64,000 bases of DNA from Erigeron canadensis (taxonomy: Eukaryota; Streptophyta; Magnoliopsida; Asterales; Asteraceae): assembly GCF_010389155.1 (NCBI RefSeq), contig NC_057762.1, positions 32,176,055 to 32,240,054 of the forward strand. The letters are read 5' to 3'. Positions 21,043 through 33,073 of the stretch are shown piece after piece. Within the stretch, counting starts at the first letter, position 1; every line of letters begins with the position of its first letter. A model generated the notes under the pieces. That model saw only the letters and a program-made list of their open reading frames with translations, was not told where the DNA came from and did no database searches. Position numbers and translations under genes: made by a program.

Positions 21043-24000
21043 CTAGTGGCATGTGGTGAACCGGGAATCTTGCCCAAATGTTTCAAGCACTTGGCATGCT
21101 ACCTCAAGCAATTTTCCTGCAAATAGTAATCAACATTATTAATAATCTATATTATTTTTAATCTAAATATAAGTATAAAACTAGTGATTAAAAATGAGAC
21201 CACAAATTATTATATGGTTTAAGGTACTTCCAAAAATTAAAAGTGTTGCCAAAAGAAGCTTCATATCTTCAGATTGTTGATCCATAACGACCACTGACAG
21301 CAAAGTAATTGGGACTACTTAACATGGTTGTAGCGGGCCATATCCAATTATCCATTGTCATTTTCTTTAACACAACATATAAGGTGTTCGGGCAACCGGC
21401 CGATATGGGAAATGGGGCATGTATATGGTATATGTATGTAGCAAGCAAACAAACAAACAAACTTTGGGGTGTCCATTTGGTGATCACGACATGACCAATT
21501 TCAATTTCCTATAAATGTGTTGATTTAGTTGATAGCTTTAACGGGTTAGACACATTAGATAAAAATGAAAACGATACTTAGACGATTTGTGTGGATTGTT
21601 GAAAGTCGCCTAGAGCCACCGACCGATTTTTTTACAAATAAGGTTAAAGCCATCAAAAGACACGTACTTTACTTTAATTTGCTTTTGTAACAATAGCACA
21701 TACTTTCAAAAAAAATTCAATGAGCAGTATATCCCGACCAATATGGGATTGACCTACTTGGTAGAGGCATAATATTTATGCCTCTTAGGAGTATTTTAGA
21801 ATATTTCGCCTTTAATAGATTAGGACTTTGCTGTACAATATATATATAAAAAAATGCAATGTCCCAAAGAAGAGTAGTGATGCAACATACTTTCAAACTT
21901 TCTTCCAATATTAACAAAATTTTACACAAATACACCACTTTCACATATTTTGTTACTCTCCATGGCTGTCTATGCTAAAATTGTTAACGTTTTCAAATAA
22001 TCAGATACGTACGTACACACATAACACTATCTCCTACATATATATATATAAATATTGCCAATTCTAGTTCTGACACAATGAAGGATTGTTAATATTTCCA
22101 TTACAAAAATGGATCTACATTAGTGAGATTGAATGCATTCTCCTGACAGCAACGATTCTAAAGATGTCAACATGTATATTGGAGATCAGATCATATGATA
22201 CTACATGTACATGTATATATATAATGTAATATAATATAGTTGTCAAGTATTTTTTATTGCACATCAAAATACCAGCATATAAGTTAAAATACTCATGTAT
22301 TTTAACCCATAAAAAATAATGGATGCTTAGAATGTGGAACATGCAACATGCTTACAATAAGTTCAACAAAAGGTGGAACATAGATAGAGCAAAAACTATT
22401 GCAAGTGAATTAGCGTATAGTACAAGTGCGTCTAAGATCTAGTAGGGTCAAACAAGACATATTGACCAGAACTATACTAAGGGAAGTTGGATTTATATGG
22501 TTTTGATTTGAAGTTTCACTTGTGTTTTGTAGTGAAATGGAGTTCTTTATGCCGGTATTCCAAAAATACTATAACCATATATTATTTTTGCAATATGGAA
22601 CAAAAACACTACAGCTCATGTATGTGTACACATATATTATACTCGTATGTATTATATATTATATATGTATATATGTAAATGTACGTATATCTGACTCCAG
22701 CTCACGTGCCTACTTGATATCATCATTCAATGCTGGACCTCACAACAAGTAATGTATATGGAATGATTTGCACAACACCAACATGTCAAAGTCTTTTAGT
22801 TGTGCTTAACTTATAACTAATGGTAGCTGAAATTAATAAAGATTATTTAATGATATGGAAACTTAGATGGCATTCCTTCTTGTTAGACTAAAGGATGTTT
22901 TGTCTGAATGGTGGATTTTTAGGCACAATCAAGTACGTTGTTGTCAATGATAATTTTAATTTTCTATCGAACTATGTGTTTAATAAAATATTTTCAAAGT
23001 CAATATCTCTGTATAAATTAAAAACACACATTTCTATAGCGGAATTGCATAATGCCATGTCAGACTTACGATACCCTATCAACCAACCAGTCAATTGGGT
23101 ATCGTCGGACATGATACGCGTATAATAAAAGGCGTATTCGACTAAGTACAAATACTATCTAAAATGAAGAGAAAAATGGGCACCACTTGCTTAGAATTAT
23201 TACTAGGGATAACATAGGTACTATAAAAACAAAAGTTAATAAATAAAGTTATAATTTCCGTCCATCAATTATTCTAAACACACGTATAACTTCTTATTTA
23301 TATTTGATAGACCTAAATTAAGTACATTTTGTTTAAATAACAAATCTTATTCTACTTCTACTCTACTATATAAACTTTATATACACAATTATTAGAATTT
23401 GAACTCTGATTTTTCTTCATTAGATTAAAACCGTTATCACCCCACCTAGTAGATAGGTAAATTTAAACTTTAATGGTAACTGTTCTACTCTTTTGGGAAG
23501 AATGGGAGTAGAAAGTATGCAGAAAAAAAGTTGTTGAAGTTGGTGTAGGTAAAAAGTCTCATTATATGGGTCCTTTAAGGGAATTAAAAGGGAACAAAGT
23601 TATGGTCTTCCATGAAAGTGTGCCACTCCATTCTTTACAGACATGTACAATTTATAATAATGTTATACGTGATTAATTTGATAGGATCAAAAATATGTTT
23701 AAATCTAGCTAATGTTGATACATGTATTCTACTAATATTTTTGAAGCTTAACATTAGATCTGTCAGATTTTTTAGACATGTTTACAAGTTTACATCTTAA
23801 TCACATTATTCATTTTTCATAAAGCTGTGATTCTACTACCAAATTTTCTATCCATTATATATAAACAAAAAATATTTCTCAAAAACTATATAATTATGCC
23901 CCAATTGTTCTAATATCTACATTACTTATGTCTAACTAATAACTATATATAATTAAACTAATTATCGTATATCGTTGATTCGGTACAAAGAGAATGAAGT

Positions 24001-27000
24001 CCACTTGTATAAAAACTTTTCATTATAACTCAGTAGTTGAGCACCAGTTTTACATGTGGGAGGTCTCGAGTTCGAGACATGAAAAAGACATTTAAAATGA
24101 ATTTCAAAAAAGAAAAAGTCATCCAGTGAAGAGGTTTTAGTCCTGCAGGGGGGCAAGGTTTTATTCCAATTAAATGTCGTGTCTTCAGGCGGTTTAGTTA
24201 GGGGTTTCTCCTCCTACTAGGTATTGAGGGTGGTGAGCTCTATAGCGCGGACCCGGTTAAGAAAACGTAAGCTAGATCCCCTGTTGCGAGCAAATAGATC
24301 CACATATTTAAAAAAAAAAAAAGTCCACTTTTATAAAAGAATGTTGACAATATAAACTATTGTCGATTTAGTTAATAATCATGCAACTTATATGTACGCA
24401 TATCATTTGTTGAAATGTCCGATTAAATATTTAAAAAATATGTCAATGCTCAATCATTTTGCAGGTTATATACTCGTGAGTTTTGGTTTATGTGGTATGT
24501 ACATGACATATTACTATATAGGTTTGGGTTTAAGTCTCATAATAAACAGTTTATAGATATGCATAGAACTTTTGGGATTTATTTAGCTGTATTATTTTAT
24601 AAAAAAAAATATAACACTTGCATGCTATATTAACTCTTTACTACAGTCTCAACATCACATATGTTATATGTACACAGAAGTTATAAGGGAGTGTTTGGTA
24701 CGAGGAAATTATAGAGAATGGAAATGTAATAGAGAATGGAAATAGTGAGAAAGAGAATAGGTATTTGGAAAGAGAATGAATTTCGTTTTTTGGTACCCAC
24801 AAAGAATAAATATATATAAAAAATAAAATTTTAAATAATAATACATTTATTACATATAACATCTTAAAAAAAAAAAAATTTTTTTTTTTCCATTCTCTAC
24901 AATTTGTAGAGAATGAAATTGATTCCTCTTTCTCATTTCTCATTCCCTTTCTTCGTCGCAAACAAACAAGGGAAGTATTTCCCATTCTCTTTCCCCCATT
25001 TCTATTCCATCATACCAAACACCCCCAATTGTTACTTATAAAGTTATAATTATGTGGTTTTGTACGTGGGATTAGATATTCCTGTCATATGATTATATGG
25101 TTTCAACAACTTTTTTTTGCATTTATGAGTTATGATACACTTGGAATCTAGGATAATTTGATGCAATTATTGATCTTGCCCCAGAATATAAATCTATATT
25201 ATAGGATCGATTTATTGATGTTTTTCGACTAATTAGTTGATAACCCAAAATACCCTTTTATTGTTCATTAATCTAAACATATTCATCTAGTATACCTATA
25301 ATACTGTTAATCAAATTATTTACAAAATAAATCTTTCAACCCTTAAAATAACCACACTACTCATTTTACATCAATCACTTTTACATAATAACCAGACCGC
25401 TACTGTCATTACCACCTCCGGCGCCACTCCACCGACCTCACCACTACTGCGCCACCGTCGCCGCGATATGGCGTAAACATTTTTCTAGTACATATATCAA
25501 TTTTAAACTAAAGTCAAAAGTTTGACACTATTATTAATACTTGTATACTCTTATTTTAGGTCTCAAGCAACCCAAATAGGCAATATTGTTGATTAATTTA
25601 GTGTTATTGATAATTCAAGAGTAACCAAAAGAATGGAAAACAAAACTAATATCACCTCTTTTTAGTCAACCATTATTCTTTCTAAATTTGGAAAAAAGAA
25701 TTGATGTAGGAGTTTTCATTTATTAATATGTATAAAACAAAATTACTATAAAAGTATTTGATTTTATACAATATGATATGAAAATCCCAACCATGCAATG
25801 GCATTTCAGCCCTATGTCCAAATCAAAACAACCTCATTTATGATTTCTTTTTAAGATGTACTAATAATTAAAAGGGGTCATTCATCACGGGCCACAAGTA
25901 CAGTTCACCAAAATATCACCTTTGCCCTCTTTTTTGACTCACCGACAGCCCAAATTCACCAGTATGACCCTTTTTACCCCCACATATTATTAAACCCCCT
26001 AAATTTTAAAGAATGAGGCTAAATTATTATGAAATACTACATGTTAGCCTAAGCTCCAAAGTGTTTTATTCGTAACGGGCTAAACGTGTAAAAAGAAGGT
26101 TATAAGTTATAATGAAAACGGGTCAGTTTAGGCCAGACAACAGAAACGGGTCAAAATTCTCCTAAAATGTACTGATTCGGGTCATTCTTAGAAATTTTAT
26201 CTAACAAGCAAGAGTTATTGTAATAGCATAGTTGTATAAGTATATTAAGTACTTTAGTTATTTATAAAGGTTAACCTGGTGGCCCGATAAGTTATGACTT
26301 GTGCTTAAAAGTTACCCATTTTAACCTAAGCACATTTTAGTTTATTATCCAACCCGATCAAGTTGCTTCTTAAGTTATCTGACCCTAAAATCCTCAGACT
26401 ACCAAACCAGCATTGTTGCAGCAACAAAATGATCAAACAGTTGTAAAAACTCAATTTAACGCAAGAAAGAATGTGAGCGTATGTACCTCTACGAGATGTG
26501 GGTGCAGTTTGAAGACGATCAACTGTCTTAGTACTTTCCGTCTTATTAGAATCCTTCTTATCTGATTTCGGAAATAAAACTCCATCAATCCCTTGAACCG
26601 ATATTCTACCATCAGTATAAATATCAGGATCAAACAAATACGCCGACTCTTCATCATCATCTCCAAATTTAACTGACCCATCGGCTTCTTGAGCCAAAAC
26701 CTTATGAGGTATATGAAGAGTATCATATCGAATTTTCCCAAACCTTCTTACAGAATTGTACATACTTTCTTCTGTTTGGTATTCGGGTACAATGTGGTAA
26801 TACATAATCCTCTCAGGAGCACCTGGCTCTGCTAGTTGATCAGCAGTCAATTTCGCCATTGCTTCGTCGTTAGGTGCTAGTACGGTTAATACATATCCTT
26901 CTGATACTAGTTTCCCCATTTCGGTTGCTAAACTTGTTAAATTCACCAATATATCCGCCAACTCGTTGTATCTATATTGATCAAACGGAACAAGCTGATC

Positions 27001-28241
27001 AGATCATTTGTATCAAAAGTTGAACACAAACATTGCAAATAGCTTTCAGTTGCACTCAAATTTAGCCTCTTAAGTCTTAACCAATTAAGCCAGTTTTTTA
27101 TTTTATACCATTCTATGCACTGTATAAACTAGTAAACTACTGTATAAATACTGTACAAAAAAAGGCCACAACTACTCTCAATTATTTACATTAACTGATT
27201 GATTGATGCCAAATTCAATATTCATTCAATATGATACTATACTATAAACTTACTTTTGCTAAAATAAAATATAGAATGAAACTTGGCTTTATATAACCAT
27301 ATATAATTGTATAAACAACTAATAAAAATCATTTGCCCATGATAATCTATATATGATTATATTTTTAACTGTACCCATGATTATATTATGAGTTATATAA
27401 TTGAAAAAGTTAAATGAGTTGGTAGCTAAAATTATTACCCGCCGTATTGAAGTAGTGTATGAATGAAATCCTTGACCTGGCTCTCACCGTCAAAGTGGCC
27501 ACGAGGTCCGCCAGGTCCGGGGGCTGGTGCTGGGGCCAGAGATGGCCCTGGCGCCATAGCGTAGTAAATCGGAAGGACCGGAGGGGATCCAGCGGGAACT
27601 GCGGGAGCTGGTTTTTTAAGCCGGTTCGTTCTTGGATCCACCTCTGGTGCACCTTCCGGTTTAACAGCAGAAATGGCACGCAAATTTCTTCGGTTGTTGA
27701 AATCCTGTTGTACCGATTTCGGGATCAACAACCGACTGATCCCGTGGATGATTCCGTCGGGACGAAAGACGTCGTCCACACGAACAACCTCGGCATTGCC
27801 AGCAAGCTTCATTGAGTCCAAGTTTGACAAGTGTAATGGCTCTGTTGAGAGTGTGGTATGTCGAGTCAACTCACTCGGCCATTCAGACTGACTCAGTCGA
27901 CTCGGGACAATATGATGTAAAAGAAGCGTTTGGAGCGAGCGAAGATTCCGGGGTTCAAGTAAAAACCTCTTGAATTCCGGGTCAAGTTCTCGCTCCAACG
28001 CTTCATTTCTAGGAGCAAAAATAGTAATATTATGATTTGAGACCGCTTCTTCAAGCGTTTGTAATAACAATGCTTTTTCAACCAGCTCGGCCAGCTCAGT
28101 GTACCGGGAATCCAGCAACGCCACCAAAACCGAATTGGAGTTAATTTGTGTGGTGGCGTTGGATGGTTTCCCGGACAATGCAGCTGTAACGAGCTGACAT
28201 AAAACAAAGAATAAAACAATATACATTCGGGATGCCATCAT
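21043..28241 (-). CDS. Fasciclin-like arabinogalactan protein, FLA15-18 type
   Basis: Three exons on the minus strand: 28241-27439, 26971-26487 and 21116-21043, all GT-AG, giving 453 aa. The start is the ATG at 28241 or 28238; the open frame upstream begins with TTG. Residues 1-23 form a signal peptide (MMASRMYIVLFFVLCQLVTA). The first FAS1 domain (about 35-190) has NITIFAPRNEAL (71-82) and DGIIHGISRLLIP (162-174). An Ala/Pro linker (APGPSLAPAPAPGPGG) follows, as expected for arabinogalactan glycosylation. The second FAS1 domain (about 265-405) has VLTVLAPNDEAM (295-306) and ISVQGIDGVLFP (391-402). Exon 3 encodes KLLEVACQVLETFGQDSRFT then TCH-stop, matching the conserved C-terminus of Arabidopsis FLA15-18. 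No GPI signal is visible, as in that group. Such proteins act at the cell surface and wall. Intron 2 is 5.37 kb and carries a SINE, a MITE and a Helitron. Which of FLA15-18 is the orthologue cannot be settled. Confidence 0.92.
24015..24320 (+). mobile_element. tRNA-derived SINE with 18-bp TSD
   Basis: A box TAACTCAGTAGTTGAG at about 24026-24041, B box GGTCTCGAGTTCGAGAC at 24062-24078, and an A-tail ending at 24320. It is flanked by aagtccacttgtataaaa (23997-24014) and aagtccacttttataaaa (24321-24338), identical at 17 of 18 bases. The tail and long duplication indicate LINE-driven insertion. It lies in the FLA intron in antisense orientation to the gene. Confidence 0.9.
24687..25026. mobile_element. 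PIF/Tourist-like MITE, second copy of the 8688 family
   Basis: Termini gggagtgtttggta and taccaaacaccccc. Subterminal blocks such as agagaatggaaatgtaatag match the inverted right half and the copy at 8688-9048. The flanking trinucleotides are TAA on the left and AAT on the right, so the duplication is not clean. The 114-codon open frame across it is a by-product. Confidence 0.75.
25193..25488 (+). mobile_element. Short Helitron in FLA intron 2
   Basis: Starts A|TCTATATTATAGGATCG and ends in a CG-rich segment (ccgtcgccgcgatatggcg) followed by ttttCTAG and T at 25489. Its 3' half ('aaccacactactcatttta', 'taataaccaga') resembles 7170-7230. Confidence 0.55.
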
Positions 28242-28340
28242 TTCCAGGTGGTGTCTCACCGGAATTATGGCTTCCAAAAGCCTTATTCTTCAAGTGATAA
28301 AGAACACAAAAAAAGGATTTTGATTTGCTTGTAAGGGAGG

Positions 28341-28367
28341 TCAATACGTGTAGAAGAAAGAGAACAT
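28341..28367 (-). promoter_or_regulatory. Short upstream ORF in the FLA leader
   Basis: The minus-strand frame ATG to TGA encodes MFSFFYTY about 100 bases before the FLA start, assuming transcription starts just downstream of the TATA element. It could lower translation of the main frame, but there is no conservation evidence. Confidence 0.3.
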
Positions 28368-28445
28368 TTATGTTCTTTTTTTTTTTCTTCTTCTTCTCTC
28401 TCTGTTTTGTTTTTTAATGTTAATGTTTTCTTGGTTGTAATTTGG

Positions 28446-28454
28446 CTTTATATT
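28446..28454 (-). promoter_or_regulatory. TATA box of the FLA gene
   Basis: Minus-strand AATATAAAGCC lies about 205 bases upstream of the FLA ATG. It is followed by a GA-rich tract (cagagagagaagaagaag), as is common in plant 5' leaders. Confidence 0.55.
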
Positions 28455-28886
28455 TTCATGGTGGTCGGAGAGAGAAAGACAGACAAATAGTGATGTGTAC
28501 GGCAGATTAAAATATGGGTTTGGTATAAAGTGAAGGGGTGTTTTGGAATTAAGTGAAAGTTGAGGGGCGTGGTATGTAATATTTTTGGTGAAGTATCGTC
28601 GGTGGTGTGGTGGTGAGTTGCTGTCTGGGAGTTTATACGTAAGAGTCGGCCACAAGGGAAGTGAAAGGTTGATTACATGATGATGAAATGTCATAAAGTC
28701 TTCTATAAATATATTATGTACTAATTCTATGGTTTTATGCATGTATATGAAGAATAATTTTATATTAAGACTAAATTTACTATTGATTTAGTAAGCTATG
28801 TTTTTAGATAGTCGAGTTAATAGTTAACGATAACATCTAAACGAATAATATATAGACCTCGACTCATTATATAATATATATATATA

Positions 28887-29477
28887 CTAGTCCTAATACC
28901 CGTATGATGTACGGTAACCATATAGATTGATTCATAAAAAAATTTGAATATGTCTCATACATGATTTGCGAGTATGAAATAAATCGTTGTTAAGATAAAT
29001 CGATTATCGAGACTAAATTATAATAAAGAGTAATGGTATATATATATATATATATAATATATGTTTAGTTAGATTTTTGGATTCACCTTAAATTTTTAGA
29101 AACACATCAAAATCGGAAGTTAAAAGCATAGTGGATGATGACAAATAGCCTTGTGATTTCGGATCGTAAACTCAACTTTTTGAAGTCTTCGTGTTAGTAA
29201 CTTATTATTATTAATATAAGCAATAGGAGTTGAAGAATTGAAAAAGAAAAAAAAATTTATTAATGAGGATACGATCAATCAAATTAGGTTGTAATGTTTT
29301 TTGTATTAATAAGACAATAATTAGAGTTTAATTCTAAATCTAATAAGAAATTGAATTTATATACAACTAAAAAAACTAATTTAACAAAATAAATAAACTA
29401 AAAGAACAAGTATCGATCAAGAATTTGCCACGTATCATTTCAAGAATATGTCAATCCTGTTTTAGTTTATTGGTAGA
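28887..29477 (-). mobile_element. Helitron (family A)
   Basis: Minus-strand 5' end TCTACCAATAAACTAAAACA at 29477 and 3' end ccgtacatcatacgg hairpin, then gtattaggaCTAG ending at 28887. The flanks fit insertion between A and T. Same family as 17847-19520 and 34412-34803. Noncoding, 591 bases. Confidence 0.8.
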
Positions 29478-30251
29478 TATTTGTTTAATTATTACCTCTA
29501 AAGCTAACAAAAAAATCACTCAAATAAAAATCCCTTGGAAATACTTGAAGCCAAAAGCTGTACAAAAATAAAACTATTTTAACAATGCAACATACGGATG
29601 ATTAAACCTTACAAGGGGATTGGTTTTTAGCAAATTATAATAATAATGTCACTATTTTGTTATCAAATGTTGATAGAACGACATAATCAAAGATGGGACA
29701 ATTATTAAATTCTTTCTATTCTGCATAAGATAACAGAAGTGTATTGATTAACATAAAGAAAAGGGTAGAATACATTTTCTAGCGTACAAATTCGTCTTTG
29801 GATTCGTGTTGTGTTGTCTATCTAATTATTTAAACATGAAACATATATATGCGTAGCTATGTTGTTGATTATTCAACATCTTAATAAATTTAGTTAGAAT
29901 TTTGTCTAAATTGTCGTTATTTGTAACATAAAGCTTGTTGAATTTTATTTATTTGTTTGCCGATGTAGATGAAATTCTTAAGAATTTGCTAAAGATATCT
30001 CATGAGTTTAAGGGCATTCATAAAACTTTTGGATATGTATACTCGGAAAAAAAAAAATTTGTGTTGTGTTTTGAATCTTTTTGAATGTTAGATAATGTAC
30101 TTATACTAATTAATACGTAAAATGATACTCTAAACAATTTATTATTATGGATGTGATTAAAAAAAAGTTCGTTTCAATAAAGAAAAGTATGGAAAATTAA
30201 ACAAATTACAACATGTAATTTTATCAAATATTTGCCTAATAATTCAATAAG

Positions 30252-30252
<1 letters not shown>
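29478..30252. other. Intergenic DNA, nothing recognised
   Basis: AT-rich, without supportable open frames or repeat ends. Confidence 0.5.

Positions 30253-30304
<52 letters not shown>
30253..30304. repeat. (TTA)n microsatellite
   Basis: About 17 uninterrupted TTA/ATT units. Likely polymorphic. Confidence 0.95.
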
Positions 30305-30305
<1 letters not shown>

Positions 30306-30583
30306 CAATCTTTAAAAATGTTGAATTAACTAGAAATTTTTGTCTTTAATAATAGGAGTCAACAGTTCGATAACACTTTAGGCCATTCCCGATATAGCTC
30401 ATCGTGGAGGAAGCTATTTGTAGCAATCTCATCGTGGGTGTCATCGTCGTGAGAAGTCTCGGGAAAGAAGATGATCATGGAAGAAAATGTGAGGAAGAAG
30501 TTCTTACTAGGAGGAGGTGTTCTTACAGAGAAAAAACTGATGTTTTGGGTGGGGGACATTTAGTTGGTGAGGAATTGAATATA

Positions 30584-30847
30584 GGGTTAAATTCATAAAA
30601 AGGTAACATATTTACATGAATTTTCTATTAAAGGTAACCTATTTTATTTTCGTCTATTTAAAGGATCCTATTTTCAAAAAATTCCTAATAAAGGGTATCT
30701 CGTTAGTTTTTGACAGACAGAGCTCGTTAAGTACCACATCATCGATATGCCACGTCATCAGTTTTGCTGACGTAGCACTTGACTTTGACTTAGGTTACCT
30801 TTAATAGAAAATTCATGTAAATAAGTTACTTTTTTTGGATTTTTCCC
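30584..30847. mobile_element. MULE-type MITE with perfect 9-bp TSD
   Basis: Inverted ends of about 55-60 bases: gggttaaattcataaaaagg and inward tacatgaattttctattaaa against aatagaaaattcatgtaaat and the ccc-terminated right end. It is flanked by ttgaatata on both sides (30575-30583 and 30848-30856), the Mutator-type 9-base duplication. 264 bases, noncoding, with a GC-richer centre containing two 'ccacrtcatc/cacgtcatca' repeats. Confidence 0.9.
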
Positions 30848-30937
30848 TTGAATATAATGGGATTGATAATTATATGGAGGTTTTTTATTTCTTTCGTGTT
30901 GTGGTTGATCATGTTATATTTTGTTTTATTTTTCATA

Positions 30938-30972
30938 CTAGCGAGATATAAGGCCCGCGCTTCAGGGTCTTA
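30938..30972 (-). mobile_element. Helitron 3' terminus, minus orientation
   Basis: On the minus strand, 'accctgaagcgcgggcc' is followed by ttatatctcgCTAG and T. Sequence internal to this end (30975-31215) resembles 32700-32910 (shared 'tgacatgtcaaatatattaa' style block). The 5' end was not found. Confidence 0.5.
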
Positions 30973-31540
30973 GTTATCGTGTTTAAATGGTTTCGTTATG
31001 TATATACCTGCATTAAATCGAATCACTTAACTAAGCACCACTTTGTTATGGATATGTATGCTCAAAAGTTTGTAAAATCAGATACTATATATCTATTTGA
31101 GGGCAATACAATATTATGTTTCATTTGCATGTAACGTAGTTTCAGTTATTGTGATTACGATTTGTTTTTGATATGGTTAACTTTGACATGTCAAATATAT
31201 TAATATTTAAGGGGAACATCATAACCACATTAAAAAGTTTGTAATGCCAACTACCAAACACATATAATTATTGTGTGAAAAAAAAAAGACTATGTAAGAA
31301 AAGAAAAGTAGAACAAATGTACATGTATATTTATTTTTGTGCATTAAAATTAAATTAAACAAAAACCAAAAAAAATACAAGAAATCAATAATAAACAAAT
31401 AAACCAAAAAACAAAGAATAAAAATGGGATGTAATATGTTAAAATCTGGATTAAACGAGATATGACGTGAAAAAAATACAAGCAGTGCAAGGCTTAGATT
31501 AATATAAAAATTTTGTTGCTTAAAACCTTTTAAAAGTTTT

Positions 31541-31808
31541 ATGGTTAAATTTAAAACTCCTAAAACTTTGTTGTAAGACTAAACAAAAACTTTTAAAAAT
31601 CTTGTGGCAAAATTTAAAGCTTTTAAAACTTCACTATTCATTTCCATTTTGTTTTATTTTAGAAGGTAGCTTAAAAAATTTTAAAAATTTTATGGTTAAA
31701 TCTAAAACTCCTAAAACTTGTAAGACTAAACAAAAACTTTTAAAAATCTTGTGGCAAAATTTAAAGCTTTTAAAACTTCACTATTCATTTCCATTTGCTT
31801 TATTATAA
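31541..31808. repeat. 151-bp tandem duplication, about 1.8 copies
   Basis: The block starting atggttaaatttaaaactcc at 31541 recurs at 31692 and runs through 'gactaaacaaaaactttta' and 'aaacttcactattcatttcc' in both copies with very few differences. It abuts a Helitron end at 31810. Confidence 0.85.
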
Positions 31809-31809
31809 A

Positions 31810-31845
31810 CTAGGAGGTTCATAAGCCCCGCGTTGCGGGGACGGA
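31810..31845 (-). mobile_element. Helitron 3' terminus, minus orientation
   Basis: On the minus strand, the perfect hairpin ccccgcaacgcgggg is followed by cttatgaacCTAG and T. A degenerate relative without CTAG is at about 32681-32705 (gccccgtaacgtggggc on the minus strand). Confidence 0.65.
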
Positions 31846-32494
31846 ATTATCGCTTGTCTGTGTTTTCCTCTTTAAAGACGGTACCACCAACACCATATCG
31901 TAAATATGTTTACTTCGGCCGTCCATAGAGTTGCGAAGAAGCGTTAATGGTTATGCTAGTTTTGTATTTGATCTTCATAGTGTTCATTGTACGGCTTATG
32001 AGAGCTGTTAGTTACAAAAAAAAGTGACGATGATACGATGATGTAGTTTACGTAAAGTTTTAATTGTTTTTTATTGAAAAAATAGACTATGGTTGCTTCT
32101 TGTAGCATACCATGAAGTTTTGTTGCTGGCAAATTCAAAAGGTAAGCAAATTGATTTTGAAAAAAAGACATGGATGGAATATTTAATAGAATGAAACTTA
32201 GCTGTATTGCTTTTTTTTTCGTTTATGGGCTCATAGCTAAAGAAAAACACTATAGTACTCTTTTTTCTTCATTCGTGCCATAAGAAAAGCACTTTGAAAA
32301 TGTAAGAAAATAGGTTTGAACGTACAACCAATTAATTCAAAGGAGCAACCAATACTTTATATCCAACAACGTCTGCATGCATGAAAATGTGAAACAATCC
32401 TTAAACCAAGTATATTGAAAACAAAAAATTAAAAGCACAAAAGAAATGTTGAAAACCTTTCCATTAGAATCGTGGGAAAAAAAATGAGCAAAAG

Positions 32495-32553
32495 CAAACC
32501 TTGAACTTACAACCCCTGACTTAAAGTCCAGAGCCCAAACCAATCCATCTAAA
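32495..32553 (-). mobile_element. tRNA-like (SINE head) fragment
   Basis: Minus-strand TTTAGATGGATTGGTTTGGG resembles an A box region and GGTTGTAAGTTCAAGG resembles a B box, about 25 bases apart. The spacer ctggactttaagtc could be an anticodon arm. No tail or duplication was identified, and I do not call it a functional tRNA. Confidence 0.4.
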
Positions 32554-33073
32554 TAGAATCTTGTTATATTATTTGTTTATTAAATATATATTCGTTTGAT
32601 GTTTTGGTTGCACATTATGCTTCTGAACTTGTACTTTACTGTTCACATCAAGTTACTATATTAAAGAAGGTAATAGGAAATTTCCAGCCCCACGTTACGG
32701 GGCATTAATTGTCGTGTTGAAAGGATTATGTTATTTTGTATACTTGCATTGAATGAACAAACATTCTATCATGGATAGGTTTGTTTAAAGGCAAAACCAC
32801 AAAAGTTTTCGTCTGCGTGTTGCGTGGTTTCAATTAGTTCAATTACTTTTTGTTATTGATGATTTATGTTCCTAAAAACTTTGACATATAAAATATATAC
32901 TTATTCAAAGACAATACCACAAAAAAATTAATAGAAGGCTTTAATATATTGTTTGAAAACCTGAAAACGATTATGTTTTGTTATTGATGATGTGCCGCTG
33001 TATATGTTTGTTAAATTGTTTGACATATGAAATGATATTTATTCAAAGGCAATAGCACACAAAAGTAGTTTAA

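Larger units (their letters stand above)
21117..26486 (-). other. FLA intron 2, enlarged by insertions (5.37 kb)
   Basis: Donor gtacat at 26486 and acceptor tttgcag ending at 21117. It contains a SINE with target duplication (24015-24320), a PIF-type MITE (24687-25026) and a short Helitron (25193-25488), all described separately. The remaining parts, 21117-24000 and 25490-26486, hold AT-rich DNA without recognisable genes. Confidence 0.85.

Noticed and set aside
24641..24985. 114-codon open frame on the minus strand
   Set aside because: It lies almost wholly within the MITE at 24687-25026 and is composed of its AT-rich, homopolymer-containing interior.
26326..26486. Read-through C-terminus of FLA exon 2 (ending in a hydrophobic stretch)
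   Set aside because: A GT donor at 26486 and a matching in-phase exon with the conserved family C-terminus at 21116-21043 explain the sequence better.
27459..27891. Plus-strand frames across FLA exon 1
   Set aside because: They are antisense to a well-supported conserved exon.
28242..28277. Upstream extension of the FLA protein
   Set aside because: The frame begins with TTG. The first ATG codons are at 28241 and 28238 and are followed directly by a good signal peptide.
28368..28742. 124-codon minus-strand frame upstream of FLA
   Set aside because: It lies in the promoter and leader, spans the TATA box, begins without a conserved start and ends in a purine-rich tract.
30359..30598. Opposed frames at 30.36-30.60 kb
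   Set aside because: No homology or codon pattern in favour of either. The plus frame runs into the MULE MITE at 30584.
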